This document shows, piece by piece, positions 16,579-27,300 of a stretch of DNA of 64,000 nt (position 1 is the stretch's first letter; the number at the start of each line of letters is the position of its first letter). The notes under the pieces were generated by a model. That model was not told where the DNA came from, made no database searches, and was given only the letters and a program-made list of their open reading frames with translations. The DNA lies in contig NZ_LPVV01000023.1 in the NCBI RefSeq assembly GCF_002362255.1, positions 124,001-188,000 on the forward strand, given 5' to 3'. Origin of the DNA: Microbacterium sp. SZ1 (GTDB lineage: Bacteria > Actinomycetota > Actinomycetes > Actinomycetales > Microbacteriaceae). Both the position numbers and the translations under genes were made by a program.

Positions 16579-19377
16579 TCAGCCGTCGAGTCGCGCCCGC
16601 ACCTCGGCGGCCTCGGTGTGACGCCCGAGTCCCTCGAGCACGTCGCCGAGCTCGAGAGCGGCGACCTGCAGCAGGGGCGGGTGTCCGTCGGCGTGCTCGA
16701 TGACGGTGCGGTAGATCGCCACGGCATCCGCTGAGCGCTCGTCCGAGGCGAGCAGTCGCGCGGCGAAGAGCTCCGAGCCGCCCGCCGAGCCGAGGTCGCC
16801 GAGCTCCGCGAAGCCGTCGGCGGCAGTGAGCGCTGCCGACACGGCCTCGTCGGTGCGGCCGAACGAGGCGAGCGCACGGGCGCGGGAGTCCTGCACGTCG
16901 GCGGACAGCCAGCCCGCGTCGTGCTCCCCTGCCAGCGCGGCGACCTCGTCGAGCAGCGCGAAGGCGCGTTCGTCCTGTCGGGCGCCGTAGGCCTGGCCGA
17001 GGTTATGCAGCACCTCGACCCGTGCGCCGACGGCATCCGGCACGGTCCGGACGATCTCCGCCGCCGACTCGAGGTCGGCGATCGCCGCGTCGTGCTCCTC
17101 GAAGCGGGCGAGGATCTTGGCGCGCTCGGTGAGCGAGACGGCCTGATCGGCCGGCTCCTCGCCCTCGGCGAACAGCTCGGCGGCGTAGCCGTAGGCGCCG
17201 ACGGCCTGTCCGAACTCGCCGGCGCCGGCCAGGGCGCGCGCGAGCAGCGAGGCGGTCATGCCCCGCGATGCCGCGTGCACCTCGGCCTGCTCCTCGCGCT
17301 CGAGCACCTGCCCGAAGAGCTCGGCCGCCTCCTGGGCGTCGCCCTGCGCGAGCATGGCGCGCGCCAGGCGGAAGTCCGCGCCGACCTGATCCCCACCCTC
17401 CTGCGCGGCGATGCGGGACGTCACGCGGTAGCGGGCCACGGCCTTGTCCGGCTCGCCGGCGTCCTCCCAGAGGGCGCCGGCGAGCAGATGCGCGGTGCCG
17501 AGAGCCCGGGTGGCGCCGAGTGCGGCGAGCAGCCGGCACGCCTCATCAGCATCCGCCGCGCCCTCCACGAAGGCCTCCTGCCCGCCGCGCACGCGGGCTC
17601 TCGTCTGCAACGCCTGGGCGCGGTGTCCCTCGCTCAGGTTGTCTTGCGCCAGGAGTCGATCGAGCAGCGCCGATGCCGCCTCCACGTCGCCCTTCTGCAG
17701 CACGGCCGCGATCGCGACGAGCGTGGTCGTGTTCGACAGTCGTGCATCGCCGGCCTCGGCGAACGCCCGGGCCGCGAGCTCGGCGAGGTCGAGTGCGGCG
17801 TCCGGCTCCTCGGCGTGCATGTGCAGCGAGGCCCGACTGATCGCCAGGTCGCCGCGCGACCACGCCGGTAGGGCATCGGATGCCGCGAGCGCGTCCTCGA
17901 GCGCCGCCACCGTCTCGGGCGTGTTCAGGCCGAAGGTCGCGAGTCCAAGGCGCTGCTCGAGATCGGCCTGCTCGTGGCGTCCGGCCGCCCGCAGCGCCTC
18001 GATGCGTGCGGGCAGGAGGTCGGCCGCTTCGTCGGCGCGATCGAGCGCGATGAGGATGCCGAGGCGCATCGACATCAGCTGCGCGACCTTGGCCGGATCT
18101 TCGACCGCCAGCGCTTTCGGCAGGGCCTGCAGCGTCTCGTGCTCGGCGCCGAACTGCGCGAGGTTCATCGCCCGGTCGAACCAGCCGTCGGCATCCGTCG
18201 GGCTGGCGGCGTGGGTCGTCGCGACGAAGGCGTCCGAGCGGATCGGCACGTCGTACCGCTCGTCCTCGAGCGCGCGAAGACGGGCGATGCTGCGGGCGTG
18301 GCCGTCAGTGCCGTCCCGTCTGTCGAAGTCCGCGCCGATGCGCTCGGCGGCGGCCCATGCCGTCGCGGCCAGCTCGGCGGCGCTCCACGCTCCCTCGTGC
18401 GGCCCGAAGAACGCCTCGAGTGCCGGAGCGTCCGCGCCGCGGACCGGGGTGTCGCCGTGACCGGCCAGTGTCACCCGGTCGAGCGCGAAGGCGATCGCGC
18501 CGAGCGCCGCGAAGTGCGCATCGACGTTGAGACCGTCGTGCGCGAGCCATCCGATGTGGCGCTCGACGAGGGCGAGGGCGCGGGCCTCATTGCCGGTGAC
18601 CGCGGCGAAGGCGAGGTTGTTGGCGACGATGCGCAGGTTGTCGGGGTTGTCCTTCGCGAGGCGGTAGCTGCGCAGGTGCGCGCTCTTCGCCTCGTCGAAG
18701 CGGCCGGCGCGCAGGTAGGGGAGCAGCACGCGCGACAGGGCGTGCTCCGGCTCCTCGCCGCAGGAGTAGCCGCCCTCGAGCATCTCCTCGACGAGACGGA
18801 TGGCCTCGGCATCCCGATCCGTCTCGGCGAAGAACCCCGCGAACTGGCTGCGACCGCAGGCATCGCAGTGACTGTGCTCGTCGCGGGGCGTCGCCTCCAG
18901 GCGCACGCGCAGGGCCTCGGCGTCGTCCATCCGACCGGCGTCCCACGCGTCCTCGAAGCGGGCGGTGAGCACCCCGCTGAGGCCCAGGCCGCTCGCGCGG
19001 TAGTGCGACTCCATGTCGTCGAGCACCGCGGCGATCTGCTCACCCGAGAACGCCGGCGACGAGCGCAGTGCCGACGCCATCCACTTGAACTGCCACATGA
19101 GATCGGCCCCGCCGTAGTCGAGGTCGGCGGGGAACCGCTGCGGGTCGGCATCGTGCCTGGCGAGGCACCACGCGAACGAGTTCAGCATCACGTCGGTGGC
19201 GCCGTTCATGTTCGCGGACGCGGTCTGCCGCATCCGCGCCTCGTACTCCAGACGCTCGTCGCCGAGCTCGACGGCGAGGGCCACGGCCTCAGCCACGAGC
19301 GCCTGCTCGGCCGGGCCCCACGGGGTGCGGTCGATCTCCTCGATGAGCTGCTGGAAGCGCTTCTGCGGACGTGCCAT
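16579..19377 (-). CDS. Large tetratricopeptide-repeat protein, partner of Hsp90-family ATPase
   Basis: 932 residues, almost wholly alpha-helical and alanine/leucine-rich, with many degenerate TPR-like helix pairs (AVARYRVTSRIAAQEGG, AVGAYGYAAELFAEGEEPAD, AVAIYRTVIEH and others in the last 450 residues). No signal peptide or membrane segment is visible, so it is cytoplasmic. A single zinc-knuckle-like HCDACG sits near residue 170. The ATG is preceded by a GAAGGGGCC ribosome site. It lies 60 bp downstream of the Hsp90-like gene on the same strand, so the two form an operon. In eukaryotes TPR proteins are Hsp90 co-chaperones; a similar partnership here is an inference from operon structure. Confidence 0.83.
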   Translation of the reverse strand: MARPQKRFQQLIEEIDRTPWGPAEQALVAEAVALAVELGDERLEYEARMRQTASANMNGATDVMLNSFAWCLARHDADPQRFPADLDYGGADLMWQFKWMASALRSSPAFSGEQIAAVLDDMESHYRASGLGLSGVLTARFEDAWDAGRMDDAEALRVRLEATPRDEHSHCDACGRSQFAGFFAETDRDAEAIRLVEEMLEGGYSCGEEPEHALSRVLLPYLRAGRFDEAKSAHLRSYRLAKDNPDNLRIVANNLAFAAVTGNEARALALVERHIGWLAHDGLNVDAHFAALGAIAFALDRVTLAGHGDTPVRGADAPALEAFFGPHEGAWSAAELAATAWAAAERIGADFDRRDGTDGHARSIARLRALEDERYDVPIRSDAFVATTHAASPTDADGWFDRAMNLAQFGAEHETLQALPKALAVEDPAKVAQLMSMRLGILIALDRADEAADLLPARIEALRAAGRHEQADLEQRLGLATFGLNTPETVAALEDALAASDALPAWSRGDLAISRASLHMHAEEPDAALDLAELAARAFAEAGDARLSNTTTLVAIAAVLQKGDVEAASALLDRLLAQDNLSEGHRAQALQTRARVRGGQEAFVEGAADADEACRLLAALGATRALGTAHLLAGALWEDAGEPDKAVARYRVTSRIAAQEGGDQVGADFRLARAMLAQGDAQEAAELFGQVLEREEQAEVHAASRGMTASLLARALAGAGEFGQAVGAYGYAAELFAEGEEPADQAVSLTERAKILARFEEHDAAIADLESAAEIVRTVPDAVGARVEVLHNLGQAYGARQDERAFALLDEVAALAGEHDAGWLSADVQDSRARALASFGRTDEAVSAALTAADGFAELGDLGSAGGSELFAARLLASDERSADAVAIYRTVIEHADGHPPLLQVAALELGDVLEGLGRHTEAAEVRARLDG

Positions 19378-19437
19378 GGTGGCCCCTTCGTACGGGTCGG
19401 TGGAGACGTGCGGACGGGTGGTGGAGACGGGCGGAGC

Positions 19438-21261
19438 TCAGACGACGTCGTCGAGGGGGATGGCGTCTTCGTCGATCCCGGCCGAGAGCGAGACGAGGTC
19501 GGTGAGGGCGGTCGTCATCAGCGCGCGATCCGCGTCGGAGAGCGGGTGGTGGCCGGCGAGGAGTGCCTGGATGTACAGCAGCTGCACCGTGCGGGCGAAG
19601 ACCGCGTCGTCCTGCACGCGCACGAGCGCTCGTACCACGCGGTTCGACCAGTTGAGGCAGAGGCGGGCGCTGAGGTCGTCGTCGCGGGATGCCGACAGGG
19701 TGGCGTCGATGCGGTCCAGCACACCGCCCCACAGTGCGCCGGTGAAGCTCTTGGTGCGACCGCGGTCGAGGCGGCGCAGCACCTCGGGGTCGGCGACGTA
19801 GAGTGCGGCGAGCTCCGGCTGATCGATCGACCGCACGGTCACGGAGCAGTCGGACGCCGCGAGCACGGCGCCCGCGCGGGCCTCCAGGGCCACGGCGGTG
19901 TCACGGTCGTCGAGCGGGGGAGGGTCGAGGCGGTCGAGCTCTCCGCCGACGTCGACGAGCTCGACCGACACCTGCGGATACAGCTCGGGGAGCATGCGCA
20001 CGAGGTCGGCGTCGTACAGGTAGCCGCCGTTGACGAGCACCTCGGAGGCGGGGGAGATGCCCGCGACCTGGCGGAACTCATCGACGGTCTGCGCGAATCG
20101 GATGTGCGGGAAGCGCTCGACGAGGTCGCCGATGCGCAGGGTTCCGTGAGTCGTCTCCAGGGTGAGCCACCGGGTGATGAAGCGGGCGAGCTCCTCGTCG
20201 TGGCGCACCAGCGACTTCAGACCCACCTCGTGGATAGCGACGAACTGGGCGAGGCGGTGCGGCTCACGGAGTCCGAGGTCGAGCACCCAGCGACGAATGC
20301 CGGCGCCGAGCTGCTCGCGCACGTGCTCCAGTGCGGCGTCGTCGACGAGCGACTCCCGGCTGGCGGTCGGCGCGAGGCCCGTCGAGTCGACGACGGCCCT
20401 GACGAAGAAGGCCCAGTCGGGCAGCACGTCGTCGGCGCGCTCCGACAGCAGCATCCGGCCCAGGTACATGCGGGTCGCCTGCCGCGCGCCGGGAGGGGGC
20501 GCGTAGGGGAGGACGTAGGCGAGGCCGCGCGTGCCTGTCGCCGGCTCGCCGATCTCGATCACGTCGAGGGGCGCGGCGCCGAGCAGGTCGCGTCCGTACT
20601 GCACGGCCGCCTCCGGATCCGCGGCCGCGTCGAGGAACGGAGCCGCGCGGGTGATGTCGACGTCGCCGCTCGGCGTCTCGAGCACGACGCGCACGGGCAG
20701 GAACTCCGCGAAGGCGGTGGCCAGCTCTCGCACGGCGGCGGGCCGCAGCAGCTCGTCGGCGTCGAACCGCGGCGCGAGGTGCACGCTCGTGCCGATCGGC
20801 AGGTCGTCGTCGATCTCGGTGACCCGGAACGTGCCGTCGGCGCTGCCTGTCCACTCGACGGCAGGGCCGCCCCTCGCGCTCCGCGAGCGGATGACGATGG
20901 TGTCGGCCACCATGAAGCAGCTGAGCAGCCCGATGCCGAACTGGCCCAGGTAGTCGCTGCGGGGCATGTCGAAGATGTCGCGCTTCGAGCTGCGGCCGAC
21001 CGTCGCGAGCAGGTCGGCGACCTCGGCGGAGGTCAGCCCGATCCCGTCGTCGCGCAGCACGAACTCGCGGTTCTCGTCGCTGAGCGGCACGATGCGGATG
21101 CTGCCGCCGGCGCCGTCGAGCTCACGACGGGCGGTGACGGCATCCCGCGCGTTCTGCAGCAGCTCGCGCAGGTACACCCGAGGACTCGAGTAGATGTGCC
21201 GGCTGAGGAGGTCGACGACCCCGCGCAGATCCACCTGGAACTGCTGCACGTCAGAGCTCAC
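19438..21261 (-). CDS. Hsp90-family (HtpG-like) ATPase
   Basis: 607 residues. The N-terminal GHKL ATPase domain has the Hsp90 signature YLRELLQNARDAV (Glu33, Asn37, Asp40), the ATP-contact DDGIG (71-75), VGRSSKRDIF and GQFGIGLLSCFMV. The middle domain continues, but the C-terminal part is divergent from HtpG and ends in an acidic, hydrophobic tail (DEDAIPLDDVV). It is a diverged actinobacterial Hsp90-like protein rather than canonical HtpG. The GTG start at 21261 is preceded by a GGGAGGGAA ribosome site. It is the first gene of an operon with the TPR protein. Chaperone function is likely; clients are unknown. Confidence 0.88.
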   Translation of the reverse strand: MSSDVQQFQVDLRGVVDLLSRHIYSSPRVYLRELLQNARDAVTARRELDGAGGSIRIVPLSDENREFVLRDDGIGLTSAEVADLLATVGRSSKRDIFDMPRSDYLGQFGIGLLSCFMVADTIVIRSRSARGGPAVEWTGSADGTFRVTEIDDDLPIGTSVHLAPRFDADELLRPAAVRELATAFAEFLPVRVVLETPSGDVDITRAAPFLDAAADPEAAVQYGRDLLGAAPLDVIEIGEPATGTRGLAYVLPYAPPPGARQATRMYLGRMLLSERADDVLPDWAFFVRAVVDSTGLAPTASRESLVDDAALEHVREQLGAGIRRWVLDLGLREPHRLAQFVAIHEVGLKSLVRHDEELARFITRWLTLETTHGTLRIGDLVERFPHIRFAQTVDEFRQVAGISPASEVLVNGGYLYDADLVRMLPELYPQVSVELVDVGGELDRLDPPPLDDRDTAVALEARAGAVLAASDCSVTVRSIDQPELAALYVADPEVLRRLDRGRTKSFTGALWGGVLDRIDATLSASRDDDLSARLCLNWSNRVVRALVRVQDDAVFARTVQLLYIQALLAGHHPLSDADRALMTTALTDLVSLSAGIDEDAIPLDDVV

Positions 21262-21451
21262 CGCATTCCCTCCCGTTGCGTCCGCCCGCCGAGCCTAGCA
21301 ACAGCGCGGTCCCTGCGCCGGTTCGGCACCCGTCGGCGGATGCCGTATGCTTGACGAGCAGTTGTTGTCTGCATTCTTTCGCCGTGCCCCGGCCCACACG
21401 ACCGGGCCGGATGGCAGGATGGAGACGACACCCCGAGACCTCAGGGTCTCT

Positions 21452-21524
<73 letters not shown>

Positions 21525-21564
21525 CGCGTCAGCCAGGCGCTGACACACGAAAGGTACATTCAGG

Positions 21565-21840
21565 ATGGATCAGGACGAACCGCGCGGCGAAGTCGTCGCG
21601 GCCGGCGCCACCCGAGAGAAGACGGGCAACCCCATCTCCCGGTTCTTCGGGAGCATCGCCCTGTTCTTCCGTCAGGTCATCGCAGAGCTTCGCAAGGTCG
21701 TCACTCCGACCCGCAAGGAACTGTTCAAGTTCACCGCGGTGGTGCTCGTCTTCGTTCTGATCGTCATGGGCATCGTCTACGGGCTGGACACCTTGTTCGC
21801 GTGGCTGACGCACATCGTGTTCGGAGTTCCGGACGCTTGA
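21565..21840 (+). CDS. secE: Preprotein translocase subunit SecE
   Basis: 91 residues with a hydrophilic N-terminal third, an amphipathic surface helix (FFRQVIAELRKVVTPTRKELF, the SecE signature WPTRKE-like segment) and a single C-terminal membrane helix (FTAVVLVFVLIVMGIVYGLDTLF). SecE clamps SecY in the membrane-embedded Sec channel. Size and single-TM form match other Gram-positive SecE proteins. It lies between tRNA-Trp and nusG with 40-bp gaps on each side and is probably co-transcribed with nusG. Confidence 0.96.
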   Translation: MDQDEPRGEVVAAGATREKTGNPISRFFGSIALFFRQVIAELRKVVTPTRKELFKFTAVVLVFVLIVMGIVYGLDTLFAWLTHIVFGVPDA

Positions 21841-21880
21841 CGCCCTGCGGCCCTGGTCGCAGTGATTGGAAAGAAACACC

Positions 21881-22975
21881 GTGTCTGAACGATATTCCGA
21901 CGACGCCGACTGGGCGACCGCTGCCGAGCAGTCCAGCGAGGAGGACGAGGCCCAGGAGGGCAACGTCCTCGCCGCAGAGGAGTTCTCCGTCACGTCCGCC
22001 GAGCACGTGGCGATCCACGTCGAGGACGTAGACGGCGACGACGAGACCGGCACGGAAGAAGACACCGACATCGACATCGACGACCCGGAGGCGGATGCGA
22101 TCGTGAACGACGCTCTCAACCTGGACGAAGCGGCTGAGTCCGAGGCTGCCGCTGAGGTCCTCAACGACGCTGTGGCCGAAGAGGCCGCGGAGCAGGAGGC
22201 GGAGGCGGCCGACGAGGTCACCCCGTACGACGGCCCCGACGTGAACGGCGAGGATGACCGCCCGGTCGCCGACGCCGACGACGCGGACGACCCCGTGGTC
22301 GCAGCCGTGGAGGCCGAGGAGGCCGCCGAGTCCGACGGCGCGGACGCCGAGGAGGACCCGTACGAGGCCTTCCGCATGGACCTGCGGATGCTGCCCGGCA
22401 AGTGGTACGTCATCCACTCGTACGCCGGCTTCGAGCGCAAGGTCAAGGCGAACATCGAGCAGCGCAAGTCGACGCTCGAGGTCGAGGACGAGATCTACCA
22501 GATCGAGGTCCCGATGGAGGACGTCGTCGAGATCAAGAACGGCCAGCGCAAGATGGTCACTCGCGTGCGCATCCCCGGCTACGTGCTGGTGCGCATGGAG
22601 CTCACGGAGGACACCTGGTCGGTCGTGCGCCACACCCCGGGCGTCACCGGCTTCGTGGGCAACGCCCACAACCCGACTCCGCTGCGCTTCGAAGAGGCCT
22701 TCAACATGCTGAAGTCGCTCGTCGAGGTCAAGGACGTCCCGACCGCCAAGAACATCGCGGCCAAGGGCGGCGTCGCCGTCGCTCGCCCGCTGCCGGCCGA
22801 GGTCGACTTCGAGGTCGGCGAGACCATCACGATCAAGGAGGGCTCGTTCGCGGGTCTGCCCGGCTCGATCAGCGAGATCAAGCCCGAGAGCGGCAAGCTC
22901 ACGGTGCTCGTGTCGCTCTTCGAGCGCGAGACCCCGGTCGAGCTGTCGTTCGACCAGGTCACGAAGATGATCTGA
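21881..22975 (+). CDS. nusG: Transcription termination/antitermination factor NusG with acidic extension
   Basis: 364 residues, about twice the 181 of E. coli NusG. The first 165 or so residues are extremely acidic and alanine-rich, likely disordered. Only then does the NGN domain begin ([22 protein letters not shown], on to [12 protein letters not shown]). The C-terminal KOW domain ([22 protein letters not shown]) ends the protein. NusG binds RNA polymerase and couples it to Rho or ribosomes. The start is GTG 21881, behind GGAAAG; a TTG 15 bases upstream is in frame but less well placed. Long acidic N termini are known in actinobacterial NusG. A terminator hairpin follows 20 bp after the stop. 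Confidence 0.95.
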   Translation: MSERYSDDADWATAAEQSSEEDEAQEGNVLAAEEFSVTSAEHVAIHVEDVDGDDETGTEEDTDIDIDDPEADAIVNDALNLDEAAESEAAAEVLNDAVAEEAAEQEAEAADEVTPYDGPDVNGEDDRPVADADDADDPVVAAVEAEEAAESDGADAEEDPYEAFRMDLRMLPGKWYVIHSYAGFERKVKANIEQRKSTLEVEDEIYQIEVPMEDVVEIKNGQRKMVTRVRIPGYVLVRMELTEDTWSVVRHTPGVTGFVGNAHNPTPLRFEEAFNMLKSLVEVKDVPTAKNIAAKGGVAVARPLPAEVDFEVGETITIKEGSFAGLPGSISEIKPESGKLTVLVSLFERETPVELSFDQVTKMI

Positions 22976-22995
22976 CGACCGCGAGTCGCACGACG

Positions 22996-23025
22996 AAGGC
23001 CGCCCCTCGGGGCGGCCTTCTTCGT
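22996..23025 (+). terminator. secE-nusG operon terminator
   Basis: AAGGCCGCCC and GGGCGGCCTT form a perfect 10-bp stem with loop CTCG, followed by CTTCGTT. It stops transcription before the separate rplK promoter. Confidence 0.82.
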
Positions 23026-23164
23026 TACCGGTCAAGCGCCGGGATCGGGTAGACTGTTGTGGTTTGTGCGCCGCTTTCGCGCGCGCGGACGACCGCAGCC
23101 CGGAGATGCCGGGTTCGCGGGAGAGCGGATGCAACCGGCATCCGTTCGATGAAAGGAAGAGGAT
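23025..23164 (+). promoter_or_regulatory. rplK-rplA promoter and untranslated leader
   Basis: A -10 box TAGACT is at 23050-23055; upstream, TTACCG at 23025-23030 is a poor -35 (19-bp spacer). The roughly 100-nt leader contains a hairpin, CGGATGC (23126-23132) with GCATCCG (23138-23144), just before the GAAAGGAAGAGG ribosome site. In many bacteria L1 represses this operon by binding the leader; whether this hairpin is the L1 site is unproven. Confidence 0.5.
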
Positions 23165-23596
23165 ATGGCACCGAAGAAGAAGGTGACCGGCCTGATCAAG
23201 CTTCAGATCAACGCCGGTGCAGCCAACCCGGCGCCGCCGATCGGCCCCGCGCTCGGTCAGCATGGCGTCAACATCATGGAGTTCTGCAAGGCGTACAACG
23301 CCGCGACCGAGTCGCAGCGCGGCAACGTCATCCCCGTCGAGATCACCGTCTACGAGGACCGCAGCTTCACCTTCGTCCTGAAGACCCCGCCCGCGGCGGA
23401 GCTCATCAAGAAGGCCGCCGGCGTGCAGAAGGCCTCGGCCACCCCGCACACCGTCAAGGTCGGCAAGATCACCAAGGACCAGGTCCGTCAGATCGCCGAG
23501 CAGAAGCAGGCCGACCTGAACGCGAACGACATCGAGGCCGCCTCGAAGATCATCGCCGGCACCGCCCGTTCCATGGGCATCACGGTCGAGGGCTGA
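23165..23596 (+). CDS. rplK: 50S ribosomal protein L11
   Basis: 143 residues, the standard L11 size. The N-terminal domain starts [39 protein letters not shown], the proline-rich region targeted by thiopeptides. The C-terminal RNA-binding domain ends [11 protein letters not shown]11 binds the GTPase centre of 23S rRNA and supports elongation-factor and RelA function. It has a strong AAAGGAAGAGG ribosome site and is followed by rplA after 11 bp. Confidence 0.98.
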
Positions 23597-23607
23597 GGGA
23601 GATAATC

Positions 23608-24297
23608 ATGGCTACGAAGTCCAAGGCTTACCGCGCTGCCGCCGAGAAGATCGAGGCAGACCGTTTCTACACTCCCGCCGAGGCTGTCGCCCTGGCCAAG
23701 GAGACCGGCTCGTCGAAGTTCGACGCCACCGTCGAGGTCGCGCTGAAGCTCTCGGTCGACCCCCGCAAGGCCGACCAGATGGTGCGCGGCACCGTCATCC
23801 TGCCTCACGGCACCGGCAAGACCGCTCGCGTCATCGTGTTCGCCACCGGCCCCGCGGCCGAGGCTGCGATCGCCGCAGGCGCCGATGAGGTCGGCGGCGC
23901 CGAGCTCATCGAGAAGGTCGCCGGCGGCTGGACCGCGTTCGACGCGGCCGTCTCCACCCCGGAGCTCATGGGCCAGGTCGGTCGTCTCGGAAAGGTCCTG
24001 GGTCCGCGTGGACTCATGCCGAACCCGAAGACCGGCACGGTGACCCCGAACACGGCCAAGGCCGTCGAGGACATCAAGGGCGGAAAGATCGAGTTCCGCG
24101 TCGACAAGCACGCCAACGTGCACTTCGTCGTCGGCAAGGCCTCGTTCTCCACCGAGCAGCTGAACGAGAACATCGACGCAGCGCTCGAGGAGATCGTGCG
24201 CCTCAAGCCGTCGAGCTCGAAGGGCCGTTACATCCAGAAGGGCGCCGTGTCGACCACGTTCGGCCCCGGTATCCCGCTGGACGTCAACGCGATCTGA
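23608..24297 (+). CDS. rplA: 50S ribosomal protein L1
   Basis: 229 residues, the standard L1 length. It begins [20 protein letters not shown] and has the [20 protein letters not shown] domain-I core, the [26 protein letters not shown] signature and the [16 protein letters not shown] end. L1 builds the mobile L1 stalk and often represses its own operon. The start is ATG 23608 behind GAGGGAGAT; reading further upstream in the same frame only shadows rplK. A terminator follows directly. The partner genes rplJ and rplL are 13 kb away. Confidence 0.98.
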   Translation: MATKSKAYRAAAEKIEADRFYTPAEAVALAKETGSSKFDATVEVALKLSVDPRKADQMVRGTVILPHGTGKTARVIVFATGPAAEAAIAAGADEVGGAELIEKVAGGWTAFDAAVSTPELMGQVGRLGKVLGPRGLMPNPKTGTVTPNTAKAVEDIKGGKIEFRVDKHANVHFVVGKASFSTEQLNENIDAALEEIVRLKPSSSKGRYIQKGAVSTTFGPGIPLDVNAI

Positions 24298-24309
24298 CGA
24301 TGACTCACG

Positions 24310-24340
24310 GAAAGGCCCCCGCATCGCGGGGGCCTTTCTG
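24310..24340 (+). terminator. rplK-rplA terminator
   Basis: GAAAGGCCCCCGC and GCGGGGGCCTTTC pair perfectly over 13 bp with loop ATC, followed by TG. It lies 12 bp after rplA and just before the end of the convergent NACHT gene. Confidence 0.85.
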
Positions 24341-24374
24341 CGTCTCCACGCCATCTGACATTTGGCGGGCGACA

Positions 24375-27300
24375 TTATGCTGCCTGGTCAAGTCTCCTGA
24401 AGGCGACAGCAGAAAACCTCGGGGCGCGCTGAGGCGGAACGACCCTCGCGTAGCCGTCTATGGTGAGGTCGTCAGTAGTTTCGATTAGCCCTGAAAGTGT
24501 GATCAGCTCCGGTCCAGTGCCTTCTTGTCCCAGACGAGAAAGAGCGGTCCTTGTTTCATCCGAAAGTTTCTTGGGTCGATGGCTAAGCAACGTGAGTCGC
24601 TCCAACTTCGGGCGGGCCGCGATCCACTCTGATATGCCTTCGATAGCGTTCTCGGGAAGTATGGCGGCCTGCAGCTCCTCACCTCCCGACATATCGATCT
24701 CACCTTCTGCAACGATGACCTGAAGGGTCCGAAGGTTCGCTGGGAGTCGCAGGGACCGCGCCTTCAGTCGGTCGATGTGCAGGATGTCCAGGTCAATGCT
24801 GTCCGCCACGCCTACGAGTGAAATCAGTGAGTCGCACTCCGAGATTCGCAGTGCGTGCGTTTTGATCGGCGCCGATATCGCCCTCAACTCGGGCAAGGAT
24901 ATGAGGCTCACGTTACCGATAGGCGACGCAGCCTCGGCAAGAAATTCAAGCTTGTCAAGGGGAGCGCCTCCGACGAGGAAAGAGCGAAGACCTGAAGTGT
25001 TGCGAAGGTCGCCGCCGGTGCGAAGCCGATCGCATCCGAGGGCACTGAAGTAGAAGAGTGCGGGGTGATCCTCTATACCGTGGAGTGACTCGATGCTGGA
25101 GGAATCAAGAACTAGCGAACCAGCGTCAGAAATTGGAATATCGTTGACGCTTTGTACTCCCTGAAGCCCACTGAGATCGGCGCCGTAAACAGATGATGGG
25201 AGGCGCGGGATCTCTCGCACGTGCTCGTATCGTCGTGGCAGATCCAGGAATATACGTGAGTCAGCGCGCAGGCTCGCCAGGTGAGGCACGAGAGAAGGGT
25301 CGGCCACGATCGCAGGCTCTCTCGCGAGATCGACACCTCCGAGCACGGTCGCGGCGTACCTTGCGGGGTCGAAATTAGGCCAGCCTCTGAGGAGTTCACG
25401 GGTTACCGTGACTCTCCTTTCTTCCCGGTAGCTTGAGAGACGCTCGAGAGCCTCCTCCGTCCCGATCATACAAAGTGCGCGGACGCTCGCGGCCGCCGGT
25501 CGTGCCTTGAGAGTCGGGCTCGAGCCGAGCAAGGGCACCGCGAGTTGCCCCGCGGAGGCGATCGCAAGCGCTTCCCCCATGGTGTGGGGCGGAACTACCT
25601 CTGACACAGCCATTTCTAGATCGCGTCGAAGTTCGACCGGTAGCTCAGGAGCTGTTTCCAAACAGGCGATCGCGAGGAGGTAGTGGCGGTGACGTGTGGC
25701 GGGTGAATCCCTTCCGATCGCCAGCAACCGACTCAGAAGTTTCTCTCGCTGATGCTTCTGCGCGACGCCCGCTGCGAGGATTATAACTTCGCGCCACTGA
25801 TCATTTTCAGCATGAAGAACGAGCTTCTCGATAGAATTATCTTCTACGATCGCGACAGCGGCAAGATATTCGAGGAAGGTTCTGTGGACAAAATCTACTC
25901 GGTTGGGGACTGGCTCTCGCAATATGCCGCTTCTCTCCATGAGAAAACCAGCTATCTCAGAGGGCGGTACGCTCGTTCCAGAAATGCGCTTCATGCTCAA
26001 AGCTACCGAACTCGTGTAGTCGTCAGTCGAAGCGTCAGAAAGCCCGTTCTCATGCATCCAGAGCGCAAAGTCACGAATTATCGTTCGGCGCTGAGTCTGC
26101 GAGAGTTCTATGTGTGAGATGTCCACCTTCCTTTCGTTATCTCGCGCGGCAAGCAACATCACAAGAGCTGTGTCGTAGAGCTCGATTCGATTCTTGGGCA
26201 GGCTCGACCCGTGCTTGAAGTGAAGGGCGCAGATCAATGCGCACAGTAGGGGTGTGTTGCTGAGAGCCTTGATAGCAGGTCGAGTGCGTGCGATCTCCTG
26301 CATTGCTCTTTCTGCATCCTCGACGGTTCCGAACCCCGGAGACGTGCCTGCGTGTGCTGCGGCGGTGTGCCACTTCTGAATGAATACGCGCGTATCAACC
26401 GGTCGCATCTCCTGGATATCTGCCCTTGTGAACTTGAGGTCGTCCGACCACTGCTTTGGCAGTCCCGTTGGCCTCGTCGATACCACGATATTGGTTTCCG
26501 GGAAGATCGACAGAATGGAGTCGAGCCACGAGTAAACGTCCCCGCGTCGCCGTTTACTCACTTCGTCGAGCCCGTCGATTAGTAATGTCGCTCGTCCTTG
26601 CGTGAAAACCCGCTGCGCCCAACCCACTGGCGCAGTGAGCGATTGAATCGTCGTGACGCTAAGCTGCTCGATGCTCGGCAGTTCCTTCTCAGCGAATTGA
26701 CGAAGCGGGACAATAAATGGCACGCGTTCCTTCCAGCCTTTCGGTACTCGCGTCGCAACGTTGGGCGAAACCGAAGACAGTGCTATCCAGTTCAATAGGG
26801 TGGTCTTACCGCTGCCCGCGCCCCCAACCAAGATCAGTTTCGATGTCTCGCCCAGGAGTTCCTCGAGCTTTACGTCCCCAGACATGTCGCCCGACGTGCT
26901 GGGCACGTCTTCTAAGCGGGCACCCGTTGCGCTGACGACGCGCGGATCACGGACGGTCTCTATGGACAACGAGATATAGGCGACAGAGAGTGGATAGTGC
27001 GCGTTGCTTGTCTGTCCCTGCAGGCCGAAGAGACGCACTTGGTCCGTCTTGTGTTTCAGAGCGATGCGATAGAGATGCTCGAACTGCTCATCCTCAGCGG
27101 GACGTGAACCATCGGGCTCAAATCGAGGCAATCGAGACAGCGCCTCCTCCACAAGTTCCTCGAGCCGTGAGGAACGGGTCAGGATCAGCTCATCACGGAT
27201 CGCCGCATAGCTTGGGAGTCGCGTCGCTATCTCCAGTACATAGAGCGCCGACTCGACCACGAGGCGCTCTTGAAGGGCGAGCCCTGCCTCGCTCAAGCCC

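Noticed and set aside
19438..19470. Hsp90 C-terminal tail as a true EEVD-type TPR-binding motif
   Set aside because: The end PLDDVV is acidic and hydrophobic but lacks the terminal Asp of MEEVD; kept only as a hint within the Hsp90-TPR finding.
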